In this document: one piece after another, positions 20,096-28,902 of the stretch
Numbering within the stretch: position 1 is the stretch's first letter
How the letters are laid out: every line of letters starts with the position of its first letter
Source: Zhaonella formicivorans
GTDB lineage: Bacteria; Bacillota; DUOV01; Zhaonellaceae
Assembly (NCBI RefSeq): GCF_004353525.1
Contig: NZ_CP085524.1
Location: forward strand, 372,001 to 436,000
Direction: 5' to 3'
DNA: 64,000 nt
Position numbers and translations under genes: made by a program
Notes under the pieces: generated by a model
What the model saw: the letters and a program-made list of their open reading frames with translations, nothing else
Told to the model about the DNA's origin: nothing
Database searches by the model: none

Positions 20096-20107
20096 GGGGG
20101 AATAGGT

Positions 20108-21550
20108 TTGCTTAGCCGGTTACAAGAAGGGGATACTTGTCTTGATTTGGTTTTAAACCATGTGGAAGAAGCAGTTCAAGTAGTTAACCGAGAAGGGATA
20201 ACAGTTTATTATAACCAAGTGGCAGCTGATATGGATGGTTTAAGCCAGGATGAGGTGCTGGGAAAACATATTTTGCAGGTATATCCTTCTTTGACACTGG
20301 AAACCAGCAGCCTGATGCGGGTTTTAGAAACAGGTAAGCCGGTGTTGAATCAGCAGCAGACTATCGTGACTAGCACCGGGAAAACAGTAACTATTTTGTA
20401 TTCCACTTTTCCGCTATACCGCAACGGAGTTTTAATCGGTGCGTGTGATATTTCCCGGGATATAACTAAGATAAAAGAATTATCAGAACGGGTAATGGAG
20501 CTACAAGCCGAACTATTGGACAGCAAAACAAGCGGCAGAAAAAAAACAAAAAATCAGGAAATGGGCAATTTTACCAGATATACATTCAATGATCTGATTG
20601 GCAGCCATGAACTGATGGTAAAGCTTAAGGTTTTAGGCCAAAGAGTAGCTGCCAGTTCTTCACCGGTTTTAGTGGTGGGAGAAACGGGCACTGGGAAAGA
20701 ATTGGTAGTACAGTCCATTCATAATGCTTCGCCACGTAAGCATGGCCCTTTTGTAGCCCAAAACTGTGCGGCTTTTCCCGCTACACTCCTGGAAAGTATT
20801 TTGTTTGGTACCGTCAAAGGAAGCTTTACGGGAGCAGAAGACAGGCCGGGGCTTTTTGAACTGGCAGATGGTGGTACTTTATTCTTAGATGAAATTAATT
20901 CTATGCCACTGGAACTGCAAAGTAAGCTCCTGAGGGTATTACAGGAAGGAGTTTTGCTTCGGGTTGGCGATACTAAGCTGCGGAAAGTGGATACCAGAGT
21001 GATTGCCTGTACAAATGTGGACCCCGAAGAGGCGGTGCGCAAAAAAGAGCTGCGAGTGGATTTATACTACCGGTTAAACGTTGTGTCTTTACGGGTCCCC
21101 CCTCTGCGGGAGCGCAAAAGTGATATTCCCGCTCTTACCAGCCATTTTATTAATATGTACAACCGGAAATTAGGCCGCCGCGTTACTCATGTAAGCGAAG
21201 AAACCGGCATGCTATTTTTTGCTTATTCCTGGCCTGGTAATGTTAGGGAACTGCAGCATGCTATTGAGCATGCCATGAATGTTACCTCTGGACAGGTTAT
21301 TGAATTGGAGCATTTACCAGCTCATTTACGTCAGTTGAATAATTCCGGTACAGATTCGGAATCAATGGTGGTTAAGGGCGAGCACAGTTTACCTGAGATT
21401 TTAAAAAACGTGGAAAAGAGGTGCTTGCTAGAGGCACTACAAAAATCCGGGGGCAATATATCTAAAGCAGCTGTTCAACTGGGTATTCCCCGCCAAACTC
21501 TACAGTACAGGTTAAAAATTTTAGGTTTATTACAGAAATATAACTCCTAA
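20108..21550 (+). CDS. Sigma-54-dependent transcriptional activator with PAS domain
   Basis: 480 residues, TTG start after GAGGGGG. A PAS sensor (about 15-125), a short coiled linker, an AAA+ domain with GETGTGKE (Walker A), GSFTGAEDRPGLFE, GGTLFLDEIN (Walker B) and the arginine-finger region, then a Fis-type helix-turn-helix ending NISKAAVQLGIPRQTLQYRLK. The sigma-54 contact loop reads GSFTGA, not GAFTGA. Located within the lysine operon, it is the natural activator of the four sigma-54 promoters found here. The PAS domain may sense lysine or a pathway intermediate; this is inference. Confidence 0.92.
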   Translation: MLSRLQEGDTCLDLVLNHVEEAVQVVNREGITVYYNQVAADMDGLSQDEVLGKHILQVYPSLTLETSSLMRVLETGKPVLNQQQTIVTSTGKTVTILYSTFPLYRNGVLIGACDISRDITKIKELSERVMELQAELLDSKTSGRKKTKNQEMGNFTRYTFNDLIGSHELMVKLKVLGQRVAASSSPVLVVGETGTGKELVVQSIHNASPRKHGPFVAQNCAAFPATLLESILFGTVKGSFTGAEDRPGLFELADGGTLFLDEINSMPLELQSKLLRVLQEGVLLRVGDTKLRKVDTRVIACTNVDPEEAVRKKELRVDLYYRLNVVSLRVPPLRERKSDIPALTSHFINMYNRKLGRRVTHVSEETGMLFFAYSWPGNVRELQHAIEHAMNVTSGQVIELEHLPAHLRQLNNSGTDSESMVVKGEHSLPEILKNVEKRCLLEALQKSGGNISKAAVQLGIPRQTLQYRLKILGLLQKYNS

Positions 21551-21566
21551 TGGGGAGGGCATTAAT

Positions 21567-23129
21567 TTGAATAAGTTGGATCTGGATCATGATTTGATCG
21601 CCCGGGGCAGGGAATTGGCGGCGCAAATCGTGGAGCAGGTGCAAACATATATAGATGAGCGTACTACGACAAGCATGGAAAGGGCTGTGTTGCGCCTGCT
21701 CGGTGTAGACGGAGTAAACGAGTTTGAAGTGCCACTGGTCAATGTGGTTGTAGAAGGTTTGCGGGAAGCCGGCGTGTTGGGTAAAGGAGTTATGTACTGG
21801 GTAGTTAATGCTATGCTGAATTTGCATTTAACCCCCCAACAAGTTGCGGAAGAGGTTGTGTACGGTAAGTTAAGGCTAACGGATCTACCATTGAAACATA
21901 GAAATGAGATCGAGAATTTAGCCGTAGAACTGGCAGAAAACGCTTTAGCCCAAATCCAAGCCCGGCGTCGGGAAAGGGATGAATTACAAGAGCTTTTGGG
22001 AAAAGGTCAAGAACCATTGCTTTATGTTATTGTAGCTACAGGCAACGTCTATGAGGATGCCCTTCAAGCCCAGGCTGCAGCCAGACAGGGTGCTGATATT
22101 ATTGCCGTTATTCGGACTACAGGACAAAGCCTTTTGGATTATGTACCTTACGGGCCTACTACTACCGGTTTCGGCGGAACTTATGCCACCCAGGCAAATT
22201 TTCGGATTTTGCGGCAGGCTTTGGACGAAGTTAGCCGTGAAGTCAAAAGGTACATTTACCTGACCAACTATTGTTCAGGACTTTGTATGCCCGAAATTGC
22301 GGTTATGGGAGCTTTGGAACGGTTGGATGTAATGCTTAACGATTCCATGTACGGTATTATTTTCAGGGACATTAACATGCAGCGTACCTTTGTCGACCAG
22401 TTTTTTTCCCGCTTGATTAACGGTTACGCAGGGATCATCATTAATACCGGTGAAGATAACTACTTGACAACTGCCGATGCCATAGAAAGTGCCCATACTG
22501 TTTTAGCCTCCCAGCTAATCAATGAGCAATTCGCATTTCGCTCGGGAATGCTTCCCGAACAGTTGGGTCTGGGCCACGCTTTTGAAATTGACCCGCAGCA
22601 GTCAAACGGCTTTTTGTATGAGCTTGCCCATGCTCAGCTGGTAAGAGAAGTATTTCCGAACTCACCCATCAAATACATGCCTCCTACCAAATTCATGACA
22701 GGAAACATCTTTCAGGGACATGTCCAGGACGCCTTATTTGACGTCTGCTCTATTCTAACCGGTCAAAGCATTCATCTGCTGGGGATGCTGACCGAAGCAA
22801 TCCATACGCCTTTTATCCAGGACCGTTACCTTAGTATCCAAGCAGCAAAGTACATTTTCTCCAATATGCATGGATTAAATGAAGAAATCAGCTTTCGTAC
22901 CGACGGTTTTATCAGGCAACGAGCCGGAGAAGTACTGCATAAAGCAGTGGAATTCTTGGAAAAAGTAGCAAAAACGGGGTTGATGCAAGCCCTGGCTCAA
23001 GGTTGGTTTGCCGATATAGCCCGTTCACCCGAAGGCGGGAAAGGTCTTGACGGGGTTATTATACGTGAAGCTGACTACCTTAACCCTTTTATTGCGCTGA
23101 TGTTGCAAGGAGGCCAGCGAAATGGATAA
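21567..23129 (+). CDS. kamD: D-lysine 5,6-aminomutase alpha subunit
   Basis: 520 residues, TTG start after GGGGAGGG. Full length for KamD, the large TIM-barrel subunit which binds PLP and part of adenosylcobalamin and moves the terminal amino group of lysine or beta-lysine to C5. Recognised by overall sequence such as YVPYGPTTTGFGGTYATQANF and YLTNYCSGLCMPEIAVM. It overlaps kamE by eight bases, so the subunits are translationally coupled. Confidence 0.95.
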   Translation: MNKLDLDHDLIARGRELAAQIVEQVQTYIDERTTTSMERAVLRLLGVDGVNEFEVPLVNVVVEGLREAGVLGKGVMYWVVNAMLNLHLTPQQVAEEVVYGKLRLTDLPLKHRNEIENLAVELAENALAQIQARRRERDELQELLGKGQEPLLYVIVATGNVYEDALQAQAAARQGADIIAVIRTTGQSLLDYVPYGPTTTGFGGTYATQANFRILRQALDEVSREVKRYIYLTNYCSGLCMPEIAVMGALERLDVMLNDSMYGIIFRDINMQRTFVDQFFSRLINGYAGIIINTGEDNYLTTADAIESAHTVLASQLINEQFAFRSGMLPEQLGLGHAFEIDPQQSNGFLYELAHAQLVREVFPNSPIKYMPPTKFMTGNIFQGHVQDALFDVCSILTGQSIHLLGMLTEAIHTPFIQDRYLSIQAAKYIFSNMHGLNEEISFRTDGFIRQRAGEVLHKAVEFLEKVAKTGLMQALAQGWFADIARSPEGGKGLDGVIIREADYLNPFIALMLQGGQRNG

Positions 23130-23889
23130 GCTTTCAAATGTGAGGCCCTACGGGGATACTTTAGATGATGGTATGGTGCAGTTATCCTTTACCTTGCCTG
23201 TCCCTCTGTCCAACGTGGCTAAAGAGGGGGCTAGGCAATTGGTACTTTCCATGGGATTGGAAGAACCGGCTGTTGTTTGTGCTGAGAGTTTAAGTGATAA
23301 ATTCAGTTTCTACATTATTTATGCAAAATGCACAAAGACTGTTGATTTAACAAAAATTTTTGTGCCCGAAGTGCAAGTGCAGCTGCTGGATAAAAAACAT
23401 ATTAATGAACGCATTAGGCAAATACTTGGCCGTAAATTGAATGTGCTGGGGGCCTGCATTGAAAGTGATGCACACACGGTAGGAATCGATGCTATTATGA
23501 ATCTTAAAGGTTTTAACGGGCATAAAGGTTTGGAAAGTTATCATGAAATAAATGCGTTAAACCTTGGAGCACAGGTCAATTGTGAGGAAGTAATCCGTAA
23601 AGCTTACGAGACCCAGGCTGATGCTATTTTGGTATCCCAGGTGGTGACACAGAAAAACATTCATATCACTAATCTTACCAAGTTGGTAGACATGCTGGAA
23701 GCGGAAGGCTTACGGGAGAAATTAATTTTAATAGTCGGGGGGCCGAGAATAACCCACGAACTGGCAAAGGAACTGGGTTATGATGCAGGGTTTGGTCCTA
23801 ACACTTATGCTGAACATGTTGCTTCTTTTATGGTTCAAGAGTTGGAAAGGAAAACCCCTGGGATAAAGTTTCGTGAGTCGGTAAGGTAG
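23122..23889 (+). CDS. kamE: D-lysine 5,6-aminomutase beta subunit (B12-binding)
   Basis: 255 residues. Cobalamin-binding motif SDAHTVGID has the cobalt-ligating His118; Lys129, eleven residues later in NLKGFNGHKG, has the same spacing from the histidine as the PLP-binding lysine of the characterised clostridial enzyme. The C-terminal half is a Rossmann-type B12 domain with LILIVGGPRITHELAKELGYDAGFG. Start ATG 23122 follows AAGGAGG inside kamD. TAG stop, six bases before kal. Confidence 0.95.
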   Translation: MDKLSNVRPYGDTLDDGMVQLSFTLPVPLSNVAKEGARQLVLSMGLEEPAVVCAESLSDKFSFYIIYAKCTKTVDLTKIFVPEVQVQLLDKKHINERIRQILGRKLNVLGACIESDAHTVGIDAIMNLKGFNGHKGLESYHEINALNLGAQVNCEEVIRKAYETQADAILVSQVVTQKNIHITNLTKLVDMLEAEGLREKLILIVGGPRITHELAKELGYDAGFGPNTYAEHVASFMVQELERKTPGIKFRESVR

Positions 23890-23895
23890 GGAGGG

Positions 23896-24300
23896 ATGAC
23901 TGTGGAGGAAGCACTGATTCGGGTCCGGATGAGCAGCTGCGATGCCCATTATGCCGGAGGATTGGTTAATGGTGCAAAAATTTTGGACTTGTTTGGTGAC
24001 GTGGCGACCGAGCTTTTAATTCGTTTAGACGGCGATGAGGGCCTTTTTGTCGCTTATGATCAAGTGGAATTTAAAGCTCCTGTCTACGCCGGTGATTATA
24101 TAGAGGCCAGAGGTAGAATTACCAGGATTGGTGATACATCCCGGCAAATGGAATTTATAGCCACTAAAGTAATTGCCTTGGATAAGAACCATGCTCTTCC
24201 ATCTGCTGCTAAAGTTTTGGAAGAGCCAGTGATTGTGGGCAAAGCAAGGGGGACTTGTGTTGTTCCCAAAGAACGGCAAAGAGGTGTCAAGATTGGATAA
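23896..24300 (+). CDS. kal: 3-aminobutyryl-CoA ammonia-lyase
   Basis: 134 residues, hotdog fold, as expected for Kal. ATG 23896 follows AGGGAGG. The sequence [19 protein letters not shown] is characteristic. It removes ammonia from 3-aminobutyryl-CoA to give crotonyl-CoA. Between KamE and Kce, the order seen in other lysine fermenters. The next gene starts within its last codons. Confidence 0.92.
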   Translation: MTVEEALIRVRMSSCDAHYAGGLVNGAKILDLFGDVATELLIRLDGDEGLFVAYDQVEFKAPVYAGDYIEARGRITRIGDTSRQMEFIATKVIALDKNHALPSAAKVLEEPVIVGKARGTCVVPKERQRGVKIG

Positions 24301-25210
24301 ATTGATAATTACTGTTGCTCCGGTGGGAGCTGAAACTACTAGAAAAGATAACCCCAACCTGCCTCTGACACCTTTAGAAATAGCCGAGGAAACAGCGCGT
24401 TGTGCGGAAAAAGGAGCTTCCATGGTACACCTGCATGTAAGGGATGAACAGGGCAATGCAACCCAATCCAGGGATGTTTTTGCAGAAACCATTGCTCTGA
24501 TTCAAGAAAGATGTAACCTTATAATCCAGGTTTCTACCGGGGGAGCTTCCTGGATGGAGCCGGAAGAACGTTTACAGCCCGTTGCTTTACGGCCGGAAAT
24601 GGCAACCTTGACAACGGGGACGGTGAACTTCGGGGATGAGATTTTTTCTAACCCCATGCCGATGGTTGAACGGTTTGCCAGGGAAATGAGAGCCTATGGC
24701 GTCAAGCCGGAAATTGAAATATTTGATGTAGGGATGGTTAGTAACGCACTTAGCTTAGTAAAGAAAGAAATTTTGCAATTGCCTTTGCATTTTGATTTTG
24801 TGATGGGAGTGCCTGGGGGAATCCCGGGAGAACCACGCCATCTATTACACCTGGTAGAATCTATACCTGGTGGATGTACCTGGAGTGTTGCCGGGATTGG
24901 TCGCAATGAACTTCCCTTGGCTGTCATGGCTATTCTTTTAGGGGGCCATGTCCGGGTTGGCTTTGAGGATAACATTTATTACTCTAAGGGTGTTTTGGCC
25001 GACAGCAACGCCCAATTAGTGGAACGTATTGCCAGAGTAGCCGGAGAATTGGGCAGGCAAGTGGCTACGCCTGATGAGGCACGACAAATCCTGGGCTTGC
25101 AAAAAATAAGATCTGCCAGGCAAGGCCAGCCAGAAAGTACTTGCTGCAAGCATGATAATGGGGGTGAAAAAGAATGGCCATGTTTACTTTCGAAGGACAA
25201 CCGGGGTTAA
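24284..25210 (+). CDS. kce: 3-keto-5-aminohexanoate cleavage enzyme
   Basis: About 308 residues from GTG 24284 (AAAGAG close upstream; TTG 24293 is also possible). Kce (DUF849/BKACE family) is a zinc TIM-barrel enzyme: MVHLHVRD carries the two metal histidines, and [29 protein letters not shown] is the family C-terminal signature read in parts. It condenses 3-keto-5-aminohexanoate with acetyl-CoA to yield acetoacetate and 3-aminobutyryl-CoA. The last 30 or so residues exceed the usual length and overlap the next gene by 37 bases. Confidence 0.92.
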   Translation: MSRLDKLIITVAPVGAETTRKDNPNLPLTPLEIAEETARCAEKGASMVHLHVRDEQGNATQSRDVFAETIALIQERCNLIIQVSTGGASWMEPEERLQPVALRPEMATLTTGTVNFGDEIFSNPMPMVERFAREMRAYGVKPEIEIFDVGMVSNALSLVKKEILQLPLHFDFVMGVPGGIPGEPRHLLHLVESIPGGCTWSVAGIGRNELPLAVMAILLGGHVRVGFEDNIYYSKGVLADSNAQLVERIARVAGELGRQVATPDEARQILGLQKIRSARQGQPESTCCKHDNGGEKEWPCLLSKDNRG

Positions 25211-26658
25211 GGCTGCTAACCAATGAGCAAATAGAGGAGATGCATGAGAAGGCTCTGCAAATATTGGAAACAACTGGCGTGTTCTTTGATTCCGAGGATG
25301 CATTACAGATATTAAAAGATCACGGGGCAAAAGTAAACTTTGAACAAAAAATTGCCAAACTTCCTCCCGAAATGGTTTTAGATGCTCTCAAGCAAGTTCC
25401 GGGTTCAATACAGCTTTATGATACAGACGGTCAGCCGGCGGCTTTGCTGGGAGGAAATAACGTACATTTTGATCCCGGTTCAGCGGCGCTAAATTTTCTG
25501 GCTTCGGATGGATTAACAGTTCATCCCAGCAGGGCTGAAGATCTGCAAAATGTGGCCAGAGTAACGGCTGTACTGGACAATTTAGCGTTGCAGTCTACTG
25601 CCTTAACGCTCAGCGACGTACCCAAATTAATCGGTGACTCTTACCGAGTATACCTTTTGTTGAAAAATTGCCGAAAACCGATAATTACCGGAGCATTTTC
25701 AATCCATGGCATTACCCATATGCATGAACTGTTGGCAGCCGTTGCCGGAGGATATGATGAACTGAGGGAAAAACCCAGGGCCGTGTTTGACGTCTGTTCG
25801 TCTCCGGCTTTAAAATGGACCGAAATCAGTTGCCGAAACATTATAGACTGTGCCAGGTACGGGCTCCCCATAGAAACTATTTCAGTGCCGATGCTGGGAG
25901 CAGCTTCACCCGCTACCCTGGCCGGTTCAATCCTTTTACACACAGCGGAAACGCTAAGCGGAATTACACTGGCTCAATGTGTGAGCCCTGGAACACCCAT
26001 GGTTTACGGGGGAGCTCCTATGTATTTTGATATGCGCTACAGTACGACTTCTCTCAATGCCATGGAAGCCACAATGATCAGTGCAGCTTATGCCCAGTTG
26101 GGCAAGTACTATGGCTTGCCAACTCATACTTATGCATGTTTAAGCGATTCGAAACTGGTTGACAGCCAAGCTGGTCTGGAAAGCAGCGCCAGCGGTATAG
26201 TGGCCCTTTTAGCCGGCATTAATGTGATTTCCGGGCCTGGGATGCTCGATTTTTGCAATACCTTTAGCCTGGAGAAACTGGTTATTGATAATGAGATCTG
26301 CGGAATGGCCCTCCGGTTGGCAAAGGGCATTGACTGTTCGGAGGAGGCATTGGCCATGGAACTAATGTGCCGTCTGGGACCGGGCGGCGACTATCTCTCT
26401 ACAGAACACACTTTTAATTGGTTTAAAAGAGAACCCTATATACCTTCAGCGGTTATAGACCGTAGAAGCCGGACTAACTGGGAGGGACAAGGAGCTGAAG
26501 ATGCTTTTGTCAGAGCGAAAAAGCTGGTTAAGGATATTTTGGAAAAGCGTGATGGGCAGCCGCTGGCTGCTGATAAGGGCGAACTGCTGGATCAAAGGTT
26601 GGTCAAAATAATGCAGGAATTAAACGTTACAAGTTTGCCTATAGGACCTAAACTATAG
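25174..26658 (+). CDS. Non-pyrrolysine MttB-family methyltransferase
   Basis: 494 residues, ATG 25174 after GGGGGTGAA. Clear member of the trimethylamine methyltransferase (MttB) superfamily, but its frame is open throughout: aligned to the pyrrolysine MttB at 34077 (TDSKLGDEQAG), SDSKLVDSQAG lines up and the pyrrolysine position is Leu. Such relatives demethylate quaternary amines such as glycine betaine, proline betaine, carnitine or gamma-butyrobetaine, moving methyl to a corrinoid protein. It lies between kce and the antiporter in the lysine operon, so a methylated lysine derivative is an attractive but untested substrate. TAG stop. Confidence 0.85.
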   Translation: MAMFTFEGQPGLRLLTNEQIEEMHEKALQILETTGVFFDSEDALQILKDHGAKVNFEQKIAKLPPEMVLDALKQVPGSIQLYDTDGQPAALLGGNNVHFDPGSAALNFLASDGLTVHPSRAEDLQNVARVTAVLDNLALQSTALTLSDVPKLIGDSYRVYLLLKNCRKPIITGAFSIHGITHMHELLAAVAGGYDELREKPRAVFDVCSSPALKWTEISCRNIIDCARYGLPIETISVPMLGAASPATLAGSILLHTAETLSGITLAQCVSPGTPMVYGGAPMYFDMRYSTTSLNAMEATMISAAYAQLGKYYGLPTHTYACLSDSKLVDSQAGLESSASGIVALLAGINVISGPGMLDFCNTFSLEKLVIDNEICGMALRLAKGIDCSEEALAMELMCRLGPGGDYLSTEHTFNWFKREPYIPSAVIDRRSRTNWEGQGAEDAFVRAKKLVKDILEKRDGQPLAADKGELLDQRLVKIMQELNVTSLPIGPKL

Positions 26659-26704
26659 AGCAGTATCTTTGCAAAAGCTTTGCCGCAGGTGACTATCATG
26701 CTAA

Positions 26705-26739
26705 TGCCGGAGATTGGGCAAAATGCTGGATTTCCGGCA
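26705..26739 (+). promoter_or_regulatory. Tandem proposed activator sites for the nhaC promoter
   Basis: TGCCGGAGATTGGGCA (26705-26720) matches TGCC-N8-GGCA exactly; TGCTGGATTTCCGGCA (26724-26739) has one mismatch. Their centres are 19 bases apart, near two helical turns. They lie about 170-200 bases before the sigma-54 element. Confidence 0.6.
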
Positions 26740-26906
26740 AGGAGTTTTTTACAAATTTTCAGTATATTCAGCAGGTCCGGTGCTGAAAATTTGGCTACGG
26801 CGGATGTATAGTTATATATAATATGCATAATGTATAACTTCCATTTCTTAAAAAAGGTAAACAAAATGCAAAATCTTTTAAATTAGCAATAAATTTCTAA
26901 ATATTA

Positions 26907-26922
26907 AGGCATGAGACTTGCA
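26907..26922 (+). promoter_or_regulatory. Sigma-54 promoter of nhaC
   Basis: AGGCATGAGACTTGCA has GG-N10-GC spacing and TTGCA at -12. It lies 95 bases before the antiporter start. Confidence 0.72.
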
Positions 26923-27017
26923 TAAAGATCTATTAGAGAGCAGAGGAGGTGAGATGGATTGGCGGAATTTTTAGCTGGTTTATAGATCTATAAAAAATGG
27001 AGGTGAGGAATACTTTT

Positions 27018-28598
27018 ATGGAAAACTACGGGTTAGTGTCTGTTTTACCGCCGCTGGTTGCAATTGTTCTTGCTATTGTTACCAGAGAAGTGTATTTGTC
27101 TTTGTTGTTGGGGATTTTAGTCGGGACCTTTATCTTAAATGAGGGAAATATTCTTTTAATGTTTACCAAGGCTTTCGATATAATGTTTGAAAAAGTGGGA
27201 GATCCTGTTTGGAACATTAGAACTATCATTTATACCTTGATGCTTGGGAGCATAATTGGTCTAGCTGTTAAATCGGGAGGCTCGGAGGCATTCGCCAGGT
27301 GGGCCGGTAACAAGATTAAATCCCGCCGCAGCGGCCAGGCTGTAACATTTTTGTCGGGTATAATTATCTTTTTAGACGATTATTTCAACTGTTTAATTGT
27401 CGGTTCCGTTTTGCGCCCTGTTTGCGACCGCTTTAAGATTTCAAGGGAAAAGCTGGCCTATATAACCGACTCCACCGCCGCGCCTGTAGTAATTTTAATG
27501 CCGATTTCTTCGTGGGTTGCATACATTATCGGTCTTTTAGGAGATCAATTCAAGCAGTTAAACATAACTTCGGTTACACCTTTTATGCAATTTGTCTATA
27601 CCATTCCTTATAACTTATATGCTTGGCTGACATTGATTATGGTAGGGGTCATCATCTTTACCAATTTGGAATATGGACCAATGGCTAAAGCTGAGAAAAG
27701 GGCCATTGTCACCGGTAAAATGTATGAGGAAACTTCTACTGCCCCGCCGGGTGATGATTTCAACAACATCAAGGTTTCATCCAAAGGCAAAGCTGTAGAC
27801 ATGTTTTTCCCAATAATCGCTTTGGTAGCGACAGTAGCAATTTTTATGCTTTATACTGGCAAATATTTCGATGGTGGTATTACAATTGGGCAAGCTTTTC
27901 AGCAGACGGATTCGGTTACAGCCCTGGTATATGGAACTTTTGCAACCTTGGTGCTTACCGTTCTTTTTTACCAGGTTAGAGGCGTTGTAAGCATTATTGA
28001 CTCCATGGAAGGGGTTATACAGGGCATGAAGGCTATGATGGGCGGTTTGGTGATTCTGGCCCTTGCTTGGACAATAGGTGGGGTTACCAGCGAACTGGGT
28101 ACCGGGGCATATGTAGCAGAAGTAGTAAGCAAAAATCTTCCCGTAGACATAATTCCAGCAACGATTTTTATCGTGGCATGTTTTATGGCTTTTTCCACAG
28201 GGACATCCTGGGGAACTTTTGCCATCATGATCCCTATTGCAGTTCCCCTGGCTTTAGCCTCCGGTGCCAGTATGACTATGTGCTTGGCAGCCCTTTTCAG
28301 CGGAGCTATTTTCGGGGATCACTGTTCGCCGCTGTCTGATACCACCATCCTGTCCTCTACCGGCGCCGGTTGTCCCCACGTTGACCACGTGCGCACTCAG
28401 TTGCCCTACGCTTTAACAGTGGCCGCCTGTGCCTTTGTAGGATTTTTAATTGCCGGCTGGGGATTCACTGGTGAAGGATTCATTCTGCCGTTTCTGGTGG
28501 CTTTAGGTTTATTGATTGGGGCCATGTATGTACTGCACCGCTTAAATAAAGACACGATTTTGGAACTTGATCGGCATATTGAAAAAGCGGATCTGTAA
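27018..28598 (+). CDS. nhaC: NhaC-family Na+/H+ antiporter-like transporter
   Basis: 526 residues with about 12 membrane helices. ATG 27018 is chosen because GGAGGTGAGG lies nine bases before it. Family features include LFLDDYFNCLIVGSVLRP-like FLDDYFN, STAAPVVILMPISSW, FMAFSTGTSWGTFAIMIP and GDHCSPLSDTTILSS. NhaC relatives exchange sodium for protons, or sodium-couple amino acid uptake. Its own sigma-54 promoter and position between lysine catabolic genes suggest lysine uptake or ion balance during lysine fermentation. Confidence 0.85.
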   Translation: MENYGLVSVLPPLVAIVLAIVTREVYLSLLLGILVGTFILNEGNILLMFTKAFDIMFEKVGDPVWNIRTIIYTLMLGSIIGLAVKSGGSEAFARWAGNKIKSRRSGQAVTFLSGIIIFLDDYFNCLIVGSVLRPVCDRFKISREKLAYITDSTAAPVVILMPISSWVAYIIGLLGDQFKQLNITSVTPFMQFVYTIPYNLYAWLTLIMVGVIIFTNLEYGPMAKAEKRAIVTGKMYEETSTAPPGDDFNNIKVSSKGKAVDMFFPIIALVATVAIFMLYTGKYFDGGITIGQAFQQTDSVTALVYGTFATLVLTVLFYQVRGVVSIIDSMEGVIQGMKAMMGGLVILALAWTIGGVTSELGTGAYVAEVVSKNLPVDIIPATIFIVACFMAFSTGTSWGTFAIMIPIAVPLALASGASMTMCLAALFSGAIFGDHCSPLSDTTILSSTGAGCPHVDHVRTQLPYALTVAACAFVGFLIAGWGFTGEGFILPFLVALGLLIGAMYVLHRLNKDTILELDRHIEKADL

Positions 28599-28705
28599 TT
28601 ACGAGAACGGGCGTTGTCACTATAAGGCAGCGCCTAAAATTTTGCACTTCCGGAAGCCGGTAGAAATACTTGATACCTTATATCTCTTTTTACAGGTTGA
28701 GGAAA

Positions 28706-28721
28706 GGCCCAAAAATGGGCA
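28706..28721 (+). promoter_or_regulatory. Proposed activator site for the kamA promoter
   Basis: GGCCCAAAAATGGGCA matches TGCC-N8-GGCA with one mismatch (first base). About 130 bases before the sigma-54 element. Confidence 0.5.
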
Positions 28722-28846
28722 TTTTCGCCGAATTTTAGCGCCCAATTTTTACGCAGAAGGACATATAGCTTGCCGCACACGCTGGGCAGTGGCTTTCATT
28801 AAAGCTACTGCAAACATCTCATTTGACCGGTGCTGGATGAAAACTG

Positions 28847-28862
28847 TGGCATAAGTTTTGCA
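28847..28862 (+). promoter_or_regulatory. Sigma-54 promoter of kamA
   Basis: TGGCATAAGTTTTGCA: GG-N10-GC with near-consensus TGGCA and TTGCA. It lies 40 bases before the kamA start codon. Confidence 0.8.
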
Positions 28863-28902
28863 TTGATATTTTTAGCAAATATTCAGTTAAGGAGCTGGTC
28901 AA

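Larger units (their letters stand above)
26659..27017. other. Control region between the MttB homologue and nhaC
   Basis: About 360 non-coding bases with two activator-like palindromes (26705 and 26724) and one sigma-54 promoter (26907). The AT-rich stretch around 26800-26850 contains imperfect inverted repeats without a T-run. No open frame looks real. Confidence 0.65.
28599..28902. other. Control region between nhaC and kamA
   Basis: 304 bases with a proposed activator site (28706), a weaker one (28631-28646, CGCC-N8-TGCA) and a sigma-54 promoter (28847). A 95-codon open frame crosses it but lacks a ribosome site and overlaps the promoter. Confidence 0.65.

Noticed and set aside
28567-28854. 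95-codon frame after nhaC
   Set aside because: No ribosome site, overlaps the nhaC end, the proposed activator site and the kamA sigma-54 promoter.
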